A stretch of 64,000 bases of DNA, from positions 71,800,944 through 71,864,943 of the forward strand of contig OX419755.1 of assembly GCA_948567375.1 (NCBI GenBank), read 5' to 3'. How positions within the stretch are numbered: position 1 is the stretch's first letter; each line of letters begins with the position of its first letter. The stretch comes from Lunularia cruciata (lineage: Eukaryota > Streptophyta > Marchantiopsida > Lunulariales > Lunulariaceae). Under the pieces are notes generated by a model, which did not search any database, was not told where the DNA came from, and saw nothing but the letters and a program-made list of their open reading frames with translations. The translations under genes and the position numbers were made by a program. Shown here piece by piece: positions 32,738 to 44,919 of the stretch.

Positions 32738-32742
32738 CCTTG
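32738..32742. repeat. Copia target-site duplication, right copy (CCTTG)
   Basis: Matches 25945-25949 exactly. Confidence 0.92.
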
Positions 32743-32814
32743 TCTTCTTAGTCCATGGTGCGCTACCATAATATCCATTGGAGGTTCATCCTAAGTGAGA
32801 GACAGGCCTGCTCA
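32743..32814 (+). repeat. E5 3' LTR, last part
   Basis: Resumes the LTR after the copia insertion (CTTAGTCCATGGTGCGCTAC to GCCTGCTCA), matching 20455-20523 of the 5' LTR and the solo LTR start. Together with 25329-25949 it gives a full-length LTR of about 690 bp. Confidence 0.9.
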
Positions 32815-34974
32815 TAGTTCAGATTCTATTGGTGCTTAAATTCAATTTTACCTCTTGGATTTTATCCTTATATGACTTAATTTAACGTGATCTTCCATCC
32901 TTGTTTCCAATGCATGTCATTTTATAATAAAAATATCATTTAACATCTTTACTTATATATTATATTATTTTCACTAGATGTTTTCAACACGTCCTCACAT
33001 GGTTATTGCTGATTACTTTTCCATCGCTTTGTTGAATGGGATAAAATACCTGGTAAGGACCTCTGCCTTCTTCACTTTTTGTTTCTTTTGTTTGTTGAAT
33101 AGTGTGAAAAAGGTGTGAATAAATGACACACTTTACTTGTTAAATTAAAGATGATTTTTATAATAAAAATTTAATATTTAAAAATTCTTGATATATCTTG
33201 ACAACAAGTTTCTTGGGTTTTGGAATTTAGTTATATGATTTTATCTAAATGAAACCATTTCAATAAAATCTGAAGAGTTTTGAAAACGTTGTACATAAAA
33301 GGTTAACATTTTCTATACAAAATGTAAAATTTGTTTGTATAATGTGTTGGACATAGCAGAAAGACTACCACTTTGAAATATTTCAAAATAAGATTTTTTA
33401 AATGAAACACGCCAAGTGTAAAAACAGTCTATTATTTGAAACTCACTACCCTTCTAACTCCACTTAGAGGTAAAAAATAAAATAAAATTTGAAATAGGAG
33501 AATAATGAGAAGCGTCCCTAATTACAGTAAAAGTGCATTCGTTATAGATACAATAGACGCCGGGAACCTACCCATTGCAAACAACTTTATAAATGCAATT
33601 TCTTGGTAAGTGTATATATTTTAAGAATTACGCTTATACAAACTTCGCCTTTTCCTGAACTAAACCACATCTAGATACTTGATTTAACATTAAAGTATCC
33701 CTAACCTCGAAAAGCAAGATCTTGATGAATATTTAACTGTTCCAATCCCTAACTCTGGATAACTGCAACTACTTTTGAAGTTGCATTTATGAATATTTTG
33801 GAGACAGTGCAATATCGCGGCCGGAATGGAGGCATTACAGCTATCGACTGTATTAGTAGATACCATCAAACTGTGTTGTAAGGTGATTCTCAATACCCAT
33901 TTTCCTAGTTCTCCTGACGAAGCATTTCTGGAGCAGGTGCCCTAACTCTATTCCCTCTGTATCAAGATTTCTTCCAATTCTTCTCTTTACGGTGAAGCAT
34001 AGTATGTCCTTGCTGTCAAACTGACGTCAAAATCGTCAGGAAAACATGCTTTCTTCTCATATGCCTATCATCCATTCAAGTGCCTCCCTTATTTTTCAAC
34101 TCTGCTCGGCCAAGATTGACTCCTCCTTTCCTCTCATTTTTATTCGGACCCATTTCCTTCGCCTCTCTCGTATCAGTTTTTGTAGCTTCTCTCCGTTTCA
34201 TTCATGGTAGAAGCCAATACCCTCGGCCTGTCAGACTGATAGTTTTCTTCTGGCATTCATGCCTCTGCTGATACATACGTATCTCGCTCCCGTCTTTCTT
34301 TCCTTGTCTGATGCTTGGAGTTGGTTCTGTCTTGGTATCCCTGACGTGGGCTCTGGCTTGTTTGCTTTCTCGTGCTTACAGTCTCAATCATCAATTTAAC
34401 ATCAAGTGTCATTGCTTGAATTCTAGCTTTCTGTGTGAAAATGTGTCATGTTTCCTTCACGTTTTACTGTGCTTGCCACAACAGCACTGGGCCTGTCTCA
34501 CCATCGGAGCCAGAAAGTTAGCAGAAACTCAGTAGCGCGAGGACTTGAGGCGTAAGTTATGTCAAACCAAAGTGGCTGTAGACCCGCAGTGTCTCGGTGC
34601 TCATCATTGTTGTGCTTCTTGCTTCTAGGACGTCTGGCAACCACGCATTTTCTTCACTGCCTGCACGCTTTTCCGTCCCTCCTGTGGTTTGTCTGCAGTC
34701 TTGTTCATCTATTGAATGTCCTTGGGGAGAACCCAGCTCTGCATCAGATTTATATTGGATGCTAGCTAAGGCTCTTGTGATATTCGCGCTTGCTAAACTA
34801 TGACCAACGCGTGCTAAACAAAGTCGGATCAAAACTGAGAGGACTGTTGACTTTAATCGCTCCTTACTCCAGTAGGGTCTCAGACAGACAAGCTCAGACA
34901 AGCTCGTGGTGGTGTCTGGCCTCAGCTTCTCGTAAGTAGGAAAGCTGGACTCCCAATAATATTTTTGCTCGATC
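32815..34974. other. Unresolved spacer right of E5
   Basis: No convincing coding frame. From about 33900 to 34900 the sequence is less AT-rich and includes GTAAGT and TTCTAG words that could be splice sites, but no open exon with a recognisable protein connects them. It may be a non-coding transcript or a decayed gene. Confidence 0.35.
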
Positions 34975-35154
34975 TTTGCATCGTTGGAATCTCTTTAGGG
35001 TTGTAGATCCTTCACTTATCTCTTTCTCTTAAAGACAATCTGATTATGAATAAAACACAGCTTCTCATCGGATAGGAAAATTGAACTCTAGAGGCTTTTT
35101 TGCACCGTTGGAATCTATTTGGGGTTGTAGATCCTTCACTGATTCTTTTCCTCT
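34975..35154. repeat. Direct repeat of about 55 bp, offset 124 bp
   Basis: The words GTTGGAATCT and GGGTTGTAGATCCTTCACT occur near 34983-35013 and again near 35107-35138 with similar flanks. Confidence 0.75.
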
Positions 35155-35456
35155 AGCATCTGACTATCTACACAACAGATCTTCAAATTGCAAAACTTCT
35201 CTGGTCTACGAACAGGGGCTGTCAGGAGAATGCCATTCAAAACTAAATCCGCAAGATAACAAGGATAACAAGAAAGATAGGAAGATTCCACCAAGCTATA
35301 CAAGGATAGCTTGGTAAAATGTCGAGAAGCTCCAATAGCATCGAAATAAGAAATTTATGTAACTGCACCTATGCACCCAGATGTATGTAAATTATATTGT
35401 CTACATATTATTAAAGCTATGTAAATCATATTTTGTCCACATCAGTTGAGCCTCTA

Positions 35457-35689
35457 GAGAAGCATCACTTAATGCGATTGCTCTTCTACAGATTACACCA
35501 GTCTAATATAGTTGTATTGATTGCTGTTCTATAAATTATACCAGTCTAATATAATTGTACCGATTGCTCTTCCTTAATTACACCAGTATAATATAATTAT
35601 ATTGCTTCCATTTTAATAGAACATGTGGAGAAATATCACTTAATGCGATTGCTCTTCTATAGATTACACCAGCCTAATGTCATTGTATT
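35457..35689. repeat. 43-bp tandem repeats within a 170-bp duplication
   Basis: Units starting GATTGCTSTTC lie at 35476, 35519 and 35562 (period 43), each containing ACACCAGTCTAATAT or a variant. A further unit is at 35647. The preceding GARATATCACTTAATGC-type word occurs at 35457 and again about 170 bp later, so a larger duplication overlies the small one. Confidence 0.78.
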
Positions 35690-35708
35690 TTTTTTCATAT
35701 AGATGTTA

Positions 35709-35827
35709 GTGCTCTCCGTAAAGCAAAAGATATACACTCTGTCTAAAGTAAATTACAAAATAAGAAAGTGCTCTCTGTAAAGCAATAGATATACACACTG
35801 TCTAAAACAAATTACAACATAGAAAAG
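35709..35827. repeat. Two-copy tandem duplication, period 59 bp
   Basis: GTGCTCTCYGTAAAGCAA starts at 35709 and 35768; both units continue with GATATACACWCTGTCTAAA and AAATTACAA. Confidence 0.85.
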
Positions 35828-37112
35828 TGAGACTGATGCTCTTTTCATCCTAGTATTGTATGTTCTTGTGCAATCGACGCCAAACGTGACATTCCTACAC
35901 ATTTTTTAGAATTTGCACGAGAGCTTACTATACTAAACAGATCCATCACTGCGTATAACTCGATAAAGAAGGGACATCGTATAATTCCAAACCTAAAATA
36001 ATAAAAAGGGAACCTCATTGGATATCCTTATACTATACTTGTAAACTTTGGCTGCTGCAGCTCTGCTCCCCGCACATCCAAGAGAAAATAGAAAGAACTG
36101 CGAGTATTTTATCATGTCTTGACTAAGTACACCAATGTACGCGTTTACATACATCCAATCGCTGGTAGAGTTGATTAAAACATCCTTCTCGCAAGAAGGA
36201 CCAGAGTTGCCTGATTTTATGCAAGAGTCATCTTTCAGGTAGCGATCTGAAGTTAAGGAATCTGGGATTGACTTCTTAACGGCAATAATGAACTTCTTCT
36301 CTAATGGAAGGAACACTAACTGTCCATCCACGAGAGACGCAGTGAGATGTAATTTTTGTAGGAAAGGTCAACGCAAAGGTCCAGCAACACACATCAGTTG
36401 GTGAGAATCCGAGAAAATTGTGCATATTTAGTCTGCCTATGCTTCGCGCAATGCTCGAACACACGGCTCTATTGACTATTTGCCCACTCCGTACCCAGAG
36501 GCTAGGGATTAGTTGATTGATTTGAATTATTTGACCTGGATCTTCTTGTTGAGGACGCTTATGTTCCATAGTATGCGTACACGTTATACACACTGTTAGC
36601 TGCTTGACAATATAATAATGTTATTATCTCTGTCAATCACTTCTTTTTAGCGACAAGGACCCATGAAGTGAGTCTCAAGTTCAGGGGGCCACCTACTTGA
36701 GTACAAGAATGTATAGAGTACAAGAGAGTGGAACAAGCGTCTCTTGACTTGGTCCGCCTGATTAGCAGAATCTGAATGCATTTGTGAGTGAGTATCTTCT
36801 TGTTAGGAAGACAAGAAGCTGCTCATCATCTACACAAGTTGGAGTACGTAGCAAGAGATTGACAGCACTGGACTGGATTGTGCATCTGTAATGGGAGTCT
36901 AAGTAGGGGCAAGTGGTCATAATCGTTCCTTTCCCCTCCGCCGTAGTGATGTTTGTGAAAATAGAAACAGTGATACTTGTGCTCCAAGTTCGAAGAATGG
37001 GAGTCAGAAACATTACAAAACTAATGAAGGTTATGTGGATGAATAGAATCTTGCTATGACCGAGGTCAGACACTAGTTGCACCGTTGTCCGACAAAAGTA
37101 AAAGAGGAGAAT
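35828..37112. other. Unresolved spacer
   Basis: Minus-strand frames of about 105-110 codons (36331-35993, 36593-36276, 37082-36762) show no recognisable domain and no shared codon pattern. I see no transposon ends or RNA genes here. Confidence 0.35.
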
Positions 37113-37663
37113 TCATGTTCTTCCATTTGAATCACACTCAAATCAGATCTATACTTGATACTTCACTAAATAATCTAACCACAATTGAGCGCTGATTATA
37201 ATCAAATCACACCCACTTTAGCTAAAAGACTCCAAGTGATGCTCATCAGCTTCTCTCCACCATAGCAATGAACTCAAAGGCTCAACATAAAAAAAGTGAG
37301 CTCTTTGGAATTGCACTTTGAAGATGACTTTCACACATGATCACTCTTAAGAAATCTAGGATCACAATCAAATATACCAACAATCAGCTAGGCTTAGAGA
37401 TACCACCAACCTCCTTAGTTCATACACTCAATTTATCCTTGAATCTCATTTCTTTGATGTAATCAATTTATTCTTCCACTAGACAGACTAAAATTTAATC
37501 TATACTTATCCTTCACTCAACAATCAAACATTGATCACAATCAAATCACACCCACTCTAGCTAAGAGACTCCAAGTGATGTTGGCCGGCCTCTGTCCACC
37601 ATTGCCAAGAACTCAAAGGCTCAACATCAAAGAAGTGAGCTCTTTGGAGGTGCACTTCAAAGG
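37113..37663. repeat. Two-copy direct duplication, period about 339 bp
   Basis: About 200 bp at 37113-37325 recurs at 37467-37663: TCAAATCACACCCACT begins at 37202 and 37541, and both go on with GACTCCAAGTGATG, CTCAAAGGCTCAACAT and GTGAGCTCTTTGGA in the same order. The divergence is considerable. Confidence 0.8.
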
Positions 37664-39404
37664 TATATCCCTTTGCTCAACTTAGGTCTCTAGCCCTAAT
37701 GGTGCTGTTGATAACACATCCGATAGTGTGAATGTGCAAGTGATGGTAGGTCCTTACCATGTGATTAGTAACCCTAACATGAAATTTGGCCACCAACAAG
37801 TAGTCCATGAGCAATTACCAAAATAATGATGATTGGCAACACTACTATTCTAATGACTAGCTTCAGCACTAAAAATATCATGATAAGGATTTTGCAAAAG
37901 CTTAGGGGTTTTGCTAGTGTTTTGCTATGGGATTAGGGTTTTTCTAGGGATTTGTGCCAATTTTAGGGTTTCACTATAGTGTCGGCTCAATTTCCATTTT
38001 TTTGGCTAGCTTTTGGTTAGGGTTTTGCAAGAATCATGAAGGTGTCCGCAAGGTTTTGCAAAAATTAGGAAGTCAAGTTTCCATGTTCTTTATTATTTCA
38101 ATGTTGTAATTGAGGTTCTGCAAAAATCAGGAAGGTGTGGGCCAAGTTTTGGAACATAATGGATCATATTTTGATGGAGTTTGTGGGGTTTGAGCATGAT
38201 GAAATTTTAAAACCTATTTGCTAGTTTTAATGTGAATTCAAAGAAGAGTACTTACATGGGGGTATGGATAATGCAAGCTAATTGTAACTTTCAAGCCGAA
38301 TGAATCCAAATCTAATTTTCTAATAGACTTCATAGATCATCAGATTTGGGTCTAATCCATCCAAGCCTACTTGAAGTCATATTATCAGCCATTGAACTAG
38401 AGTCACAAATCAGCTATCCACAATCCTTGAAATCCTCCATGTTTTCCATGTCCCACAATTTCTAATAAACCGTTGCCATCTCCATATGGTAAAAAGTATT
38501 GAAAAAAATGGGTTTCAAGTTGCTTCTCTTTGCTTGAGCTCACATTTTTATCTCTTAATCTTGGCTAATTTTTATCCCTCTTGGGCTTGGGCTAACAATA
38601 ATGTTTTCTCAAACCTCCCTCACCAAAGCTGTCTAAAACCTCCTTCCCTTTCCTCCATTGACAATCCTTCAAAACCTTTCTCTCAAAAATTATTGAAACC
38701 TCTCTCTCCCAAAAACTATCAAATCCTTTCTCCTTCCAAAAACTATTGAATGTTATGTCCTTTTGAAACCTCTCCCTTATGTCCTATCTCTTTCTCCCTA
38801 TGCATTCCTTATTGTTGCTTACAAGCAAAAACAAGACTAGAAGAAGAGGTCATAATCCCTCCAAAAACCTCACTCCTCTTGATTCCTCTCTTCTCCTCTG
38901 CCCCCATAGCCTTTTCTCTCTCCCTTTTGCCTCTTGAATCCAATCTTCCCTTCTGTCCTCAAAAACCATCTCAGCTTTTTCTTGCTCTTTGTTGCATTGC
39001 CTTACCATTATAGGTCAGAAATTCAAATCCAACCTTGTCACTATAGAAATTTAAATTCTACCTTATCATTGTCTTCTCTCCTACTCTCTTTGTCCCCCTA
39101 TTCAAAAATCACCTTCATTATTGGCTTTAGTTGATAGGCTCTAGATCTCTCTTTCTAAGACAAAACAAAACATGGAACACTCTTTAAATCTTCCTAAAAT
39201 CTTTGATATTACAATTTTTAACATCTCTTGATCTTTGACATTACAATTCTGAACATTTGCCAAAATCTTTGATGTTTTAATTATGACTCTTCACCTTTAA
39301 CTTAATATCGTGCCAACATTTTCCATCCCACAACACCTTTCCATCTGAAAGACACCTTTCCATCTCATGCAAACACCCTTTAACTTCTTCCATATCCATA
39401 TCCA
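37664..39404. other. Unresolved spacer left of E4
   Basis: Contains three telo-box-like TTAGGGTTT words (37933, 37962, 38018), short direct repeats of a TTTTGCAARAATCAGGAAGG type (about 38024, 38054, 38114), and a C/T-rich stretch at 38600-39150 that opens non-coding frames of up to 87 codons. No gene is supported. Confidence 0.4.
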
Positions 39405-40030
39405 TGTATAATATTCCAAGGGCAAGAGAACCTCCAAGAGAAATATAAGAGAAGAAACACAAAGCTTCAACACTCAATACTCCGATGCTCCAAAGGCGCA
39501 CCTTGTCTTTATTATATAGGACAAAGGATCCCCTCAAGGGAAGCTCCACCCTTGGATCGCATACATGGATTGCTGACATGTTAGTGAGTTCCACACTTAT
39601 ATTAGTTGTATGGATGGGTCATATGTTGGTCCTTGTCCTATCTGGTTGGTCAAACAAATTTGACCAAAGGGAATCTTTAGAGAATCTTCTTGTAGGAAGT
39701 TCAAAATTGCATGCGTAAGATACCAATGGAAAGCTCTCAATGAGACAAATAGCGAGAGGGAGAAGGCAAGACTCTTTATCTAAAAGGAGCAAAATCTTTC
39801 TATTTTTTATGCCTAATTCATTCATTTAAGCCTTTGAAATTAGCAGTGAAGTTTTCATGGTATTTTCTACATTTCTACATATTTTCTACATAACATTTGC
39901 ACTATTAGTGGAAAGTACTCTTTAGGTGACATTTCTATCTGATTTACTTAGTCCATCATATATACATCCTTTCAAATGTTACTAAGCCAATTTCCACCTC
40001 TAGATAATATGTCTAGCTATTGGTATTACA
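39405..40030 (-). repeat. E4 3' LTR
   Basis: 626 bp, plus-strand ends TGTATAATATTCC and GGTATTACA. TATATAATAAAG in element orientation near 39510 is a likely TATA box. It is longer than the partner because of about 170 extra bases around 39750-39920. Confidence 0.85.
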
Positions 40031-40051
40031 AACCTCTTCCCTTTCAAATGC
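40031..40051 (-). other. E4 polypurine tract
   Basis: Minus strand reads TTTGAAAGGGAAGAGGTT directly before the 3' LTR. Confidence 0.75.
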
Positions 40052-40279
40052 AACATCCTCATTGCAAAGCGGTTGCTCAAAAGATTACACTAACAAAAAT
40101 CCATGGGTCGAGTTGGTTGTTGGCTCCCATGTTACCTCATATAATGGGTAACATTTCCAATGTACAAGATATTACACATACGGATGACCGGTACCACAGA
40201 TGTGTTTCTAGAAAATACGTTCAACTTCATATTTTTCCATGCCATCAATGAGTGTTATACAAGGTCTAACTTCTTGTAT

Positions 40280-41540
40280 TCAAGGAAAGTGGGGTGGTTG
40301 GAGTGCATATCTACATAGTAAGGAAACATGGAACATTGGGTGGATCTTCATATGTGGCAATAGCTTGAGGTGATAGGCCATTGTGCCAATTTGATGAAGG
40401 ATAGGAAAAGGCTCAATAAAATGAGGCCTGAGCATAAAAGGGTGCACTAGTGTGAGGTTGGTTGTGAACAATCAGACTTGATCTCCAACATCAAACTCCA
40501 TGTGTTGGCAATATGCATTTCTATACTATTTTTGTTGATTTTAGGCAATTTGCAACTTATGCTTGGCACTCTCCACACCTTGTTGGATTCTAGAAACAAA
40601 AGTGTTGACAACATAAACCTTGGTTGCAACCAAGAAGATCTTCATCAAGCTCAAAGGTATGAAAGATGCTCTCTATACATGAGGAATAACAATTTGACCT
40701 ATGTGGATGCACTCATTGAATTGTTGTAGGTAAATTCTACCAATGGAAGTAAGTTTTCCCACCTCTCTTGCTTATCTAAGATGAAACCCCTAAGCATGTC
40801 CTTAAATTACAATTTGCCCACTTTGTTTGTCCATTAGTTTATGGATGGTAAGCCATGGACATGGCTAATTTGGTTTTGAAGATGCCAAAGAGTGTTCTCC
40901 AAAACAAACTAGTGAATTGAGTACCTCTATTAATGATGAGCACTCAAGACAAGCTATGGTGAGAAATACTGCAACTAAGTATAATTAAGCTAATTTTGGA
41001 GCAATCATATCTTTGGTGGTAAGACACACATGAATCATTTTGTTGAGTTGATCGACAAAGACTACAATGGAGTCAAACCCTAAGGTGATATTTGGCAATT
41101 CACAAACCAGATCCTGCTTACATGTTCTCAACAGTGTATAGGAGTAGGGAGGAGTTGAAGGAGTCCTATAGGAGCTTGATTAGAAGCTTTATTTTTTTGA
41201 TAAAGTATGAAACTTTGAACATACCCTATCACATCATTGCTCATCTTAGGCCAATAGTAATGGCATTTGACTGCATATAAGGTCTTGTCCACTCTAGTGT
41301 AACATGTAATGGCAAAATCATGATTTTTTGCTAGGATGGTAATTCTTATGTCTATGGCATCCGGGATCCATAACTTGCCATCATGAAAGGTGAGTCTTTG
41401 GGTACTAGTTATTCCTTTGGATGGTTGAGCTCTTACAATTGATGGGTGAGTTTTGTAGAAGTACAAATTCCTGGCCAAAATTTTGGGTTTATCTTCATCT
41501 CTACCACTAAATTGTTTTCCATAGGCATCCAAGTGAATTC
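40280..41540 (-). pseudogene. E4 integrase remnant
   Basis: Frame 41532-41128 covers the zinc-binding part (KCHYYWPKMSNDVIGYVQSF and LYQKNKASNQAPIG), with the first Cys of the CxxC pair altered. Frame 40471-40280 carries KLLPHMKIHPMFHVSLL, the conserved gypsy integrase C-terminal motif. The catalytic core between them is scattered over several frames. No chromodomain was recognised before the polypurine tract. Confidence 0.78.
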
Positions 41541-42285
41541 ATCTACAAGTTGCTTCTTGCCTTTCAAATATGTGGTTTTCATGTTGACCATTGTCTCCAC
41601 TCTGCCTACCAAATCTATTGACAATATAGATCTTTCTATATCTCAAGGTAGACCAGAGGTTTGTGGTCTATCTTCACTACAAATGCTTTCTTGCCAAGAT
41701 AGTGCTTTCAATGCTTGGTTGCAAGGACAATGGCTGGCTCTTCTTGTTTGGTGGAATGATAGTTATACTTTGAAGGTAATAGCTTTTGAGAGAAATATGT
41801 AATTAGGTGTTATTTTTCATTCCATTCTTGTTGTAGGATTTTCTCCTATTGCAACACCTGATGCATCTATAGCCAACTTGATTGGATATTTTAGGTCATA
41901 CCATTTCAAAATTGGTGCATGTAGTAATGCATCTTTCAATTCATGAAAGCACAATTATTTTGTAGTTCCACGTATTCACTTTGTCCCCTTCCCAAGTAGT
42001 ATCATTAGAGTTTGTGTGACCTTGGAGAAATCCTTGACAAATCAATTATAGAACCTCGTCAATCCCAAAAGACTCTTGAATTGAGTCTGATCTTTTGGAG
42101 CACCTCATTTTTGAACTACGTTTGTTTTATGTTTTAACACTTGGATACCTTTTGCACTGACTCTATACCCCAATTAGTATACTTCATACTTGCTAAACTC
42201 ACACTTTGAGATTTTGGCACAACTAATTTTGTTGTAGAATCTGGAGGACTTCTCATAGATGTTGCTTGTGGTACATCATTTTCCT
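41541..42285 (-). pseudogene. E4 RNase H remnant
   Basis: Lies between RT and integrase. The end of the domain is seen as KKQLVDEFTWMPMENNLVVEM on frame 41624-41433, corresponding to the ADALSR-type end of gypsy RNase H. The remainder is badly frame-shifted. Confidence 0.6.
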
Positions 42286-42962
42286 ATTTTATATTCTGAT
42301 GTGATCCAAGAAAGTGATAAAAATTTTATCCAAGTATGAATGAAATATGTCATTCATCAAACTCATGAAAGTAGTTGGTGCATTGGTGAGGCCAAACAAC
42401 ATCAAAGTGATTATATCTTGTTTGAAGCATAGTTTTGGATATGTCTTCCTCCACAATCTTGATTTTTTTGTAAGCGCTTTGTAGATCAAGTTTGGTGAAT
42501 TTTTTTGCACATTGACTTGATTGAATAGATCATCCATGTAGGGTAATGGATATTTTTTCTTCATTTTTTGTTGATTTAGATCTTGAAAGTCAACGCACAT
42601 GCATATTGTACCATCCTTCTTCTTCACAAACAAGTCAAGAGCCCCATATGGTGATATGTTGGGTTGGATAAACCCTTTCTATAGCATCTTCTCAATTTGA
42701 GCTTACATTTCTCCAACTCATGAAATGATAATAAATATGGGCCTTTACGAGGAGTTGTTTTCCTTGGAAGTATCTCAATTTTATGATCTACTCTCCTTTT
42801 TGGTTGCAATTCTAAGGGTAGATTATCCAAAAAGACATTTTGAAGCTCATTGACCACATCTTTCAAATTCTCAAGAATTTTTCTATCAAGTTTTGCACTT
42901 TGGACTTCTCTGATTAGACTCATGAAACATCTATATGTTTTACCAATAGTTGTTGTCCTCAT
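42286..42962 (-). pseudogene. E4 reverse transcriptase remnant
   Basis: Frame 42962-42624 has the pre-RT block VDHKIEILPRKTTPRKGPYL. Frame 42633-42289 continues with FVKKKDGTICMCVDFQDLNQ, KKYPLPYMDDLFNQV, LFGLTNAPTTFMSLMND and ITFLDHIRI. The catalytic FLDD has become FLDH, so the second Asp is lost. Several stops are present. Confidence 0.85.
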
Positions 42963-43549
42963 GATATAGAGAGGTACTTCTTGCCCTTGTAATCTTTATT
43001 TAACCCCAATGGTCTTCCATTGGCTAGTTCTCATTACTTTCTTTCTCCAATTGATTGTTGGGTTGTAGTGCTCCATCCACAATATGCTTAAGATCACTTT
43101 GTATTGAGCTAATCATATTACTTACATCTCAATTTCTTCTTGATACTCTCCTACAAAGAGTGCCACCTTTCTAGGTAATGACTCAATCCTTTGTGTTTGA
43201 CTATTAGGTAACTCTATGTCTTCATTCTCATCCTTCTTTAGTTCCATCCCCAACCTTATTGCAATAGAGGAGACAAGAAATTCTTTGTTGCTCTAGGGTC
43301 TATCAATACTCTCACCTGATTTCCTTCTAGGACTCCATTTACAATAATAAGTTGTGCATTTATCTTCCTCAACCTTTGCACACTTGTCCTCTTCTTCCTC
43401 CACTTTCACTCTTCTTCCTTGTGCCAATAAGGCCATGAGGTACATTTATTGGTGACCTTCATTTTCCAATGTGATTTCAACATCTTCCTTTAAAACTTAC
43501 TTATCAATATTGTTCAAAGGTTACCTATATAGAGGCCAAGAGCCTCTAG

Positions 43550-44525
43550 GAAGATGAGCACAAGTATTGATGGCTATGTGCCCAACTTGGCCAAAATTAT
43601 AACAATGTTTTTGTTTTGCTCAAGCCCCTTCTGCTTGTGGGACTCTATCTTTGTTTTCTTCAACCCATTCTTGTTCTCATTGGAGTGGTTGTGCTCCTTA
43701 ATCTTGGAATTGTGGAATGTGCCCAATTCCATAGGAATTGGTATAGAAAAATAGAGTATCTTAGCCAAAGTTTTGCATCAAGACTACCTCTTTACCTCCT
43801 CCAAGTGCCCCTACTATTCTCTAAGCACAAGCAGTGGATTCAAAAACAATCCAAGGATTTTGTACCATTACCTCTTGGTGAATTTGCTCTTTTAACTCCC
43901 ATTTGAAATTATCAAGAGCTTTTATTGTACTCATATTGGTTATTGAGACCAATAGATCAAGAAATACCTCCATGTACTCTTGTGTGTGATTTTTTGCTTC
44001 AACCCCTAGAGTTGGGTTTGGGCCATTTGCACAAAATCTATAGATTGGAAATTCTTTAGTAGCCCTTCTTGCATTTCTGCCCAAGTGATCTCTCTTCCTT
44101 CTGCCAACAATGATTTTTCCCAAGCATCATAACATGTGAGTGCTTTATCTATCAAGTATCCACAAGCAAACATGCCTACAGAATGATCAAAAATCTTAGT
44201 TGTGAACAATCAAAAGTATCAATTCATTCTTGAAATCTAGTTTTACATTACTCCCATGGAATGTTGTCCATTGTAAGGCTCAATGTTGCACGTCTTCTTC
44301 ATCCATAGTAACAATGTGGCTTCATTGTTGACCAAGTCAGTGTTATCAGCATGAGTGATTCTTTAGGTACTTTGGTTATTGGTGTTAGGTTTTAGGATGG
44401 TTCCACTTCTTGCATTACCTGATTGTTCCTAAAGGTATATACTTGACTTTGCAATGCCTCTATTGTCATCTTGATCTCCCAAAACTCATTCAACATCCCC
44501 TACATTCCTTGCATCAGATCCTACA
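43550..44525 (-). pseudogene. E4 gag, 3' part, cut by E3
   Basis: Frames 44209-44006 and 44123-43821 include EITWAEMQEGLLKNFQSIDF and a helical capsid-like continuation (QEYMEVFLDLL). Near 43600 the minus strand reads CYNFGQVGHIAINTC, a decayed zinc knuckle in which the second Cys is Phe. Gag is interrupted at 44525 by E3 and its 5' part lies beyond 48893. Confidence 0.7.
44521..44525. repeat. E3 target-site duplication, left copy (CTACA)
   Basis: CTACA precedes the LTR at 44526 and recurs at 48889-48893. Confidence 0.92.
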
Positions 44526-44864
44526 TGTAAAAGACCAAGACCAAGGAGAGAAAATAGTAGAATGGAAGATCACATTGGGAAACTTGAATGTGGGCAAAGT
44601 CCAAATGCCTAGCATGACCTTTGGTTTTGGTATTTATATGGATCATACAAGGCTCTTGTGAAGCTTCTCAAGAAGCTTCCTTTTAGAAGCCGCCTACTTG
44701 GCTTGCAAGCTAAGCTAGTTGGAAGCTTCTAGAAGCTACTTACTTAGGTGCAAGCTAAGCTAGCCAAGAAGCTTCCTAGATATTTCTAGAATATTCTAGG
44801 TTAATTTGGCTTATTCATTATTTCATAAGCCATAACTAACTTCATTGCTAAACTCCTTATTATA
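44526..44864 (-). repeat. E3 3' LTR
   Basis: 339 bp, starts TGTAAAAGACC on the plus strand; the TTACA end is lost in a small deletion. TATAAATA box at 44638-44631 in element orientation. Heat shock elements: GAA 44722, TTC 44727, GAA 44732; and TTC 44784, GAA 44789, TTC 44794. Confidence 0.9.
44722..44796. promoter_or_regulatory. Two heat shock elements in E3 3' LTR
   Basis: Two contiguous three-pentamer sites with exact 5-bp spacing at 44722-44734 (GAAgcTTCtaGAA) and 44784-44796 (TTCtaGAAtaTTC), upstream of the TATA box in element orientation. Confidence 0.62.
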
Positions 44865-44919
44865 TATTCCCCCACTATTAGTTGGTATGTCCCCATTGCC
44901 ATTGACACTTCAAACTCTT

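Larger units (their letters stand above)
19834..32814 (+). mobile_element. E5: Ty3/gypsy element, plus strand, split by a copia insertion
   Basis: 5' LTR 19834-20523, internal region 20524-25328, 3' LTR in two pieces (25329-25949 and 32743-32814) around the copia element. Order gag, protease, RT, RNase H, integrase on the plus strand. No chromodomain is seen after integrase, and pol ends with DKLKMYHRR then TAG at 25278-25280, so this belongs to a different lineage from E1-E3. The N-terminal half of RT is missing and stops occur throughout. No target duplication was found at the outer ends. Confidence 0.88.

Noticed and set aside
34080..34901. Possible spliced gene with GTAAGT near 34551 and TTCTAG near 34624
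   Set aside because: Neither side gives a sustained reading frame with protein-like composition, so no gene is called.
38486..39134. Several plus-strand frames of 66-87 codons
   Set aside because: They are Pro/Ser/Leu-rich products of a C/T-rich stretch and do not join into a gene.
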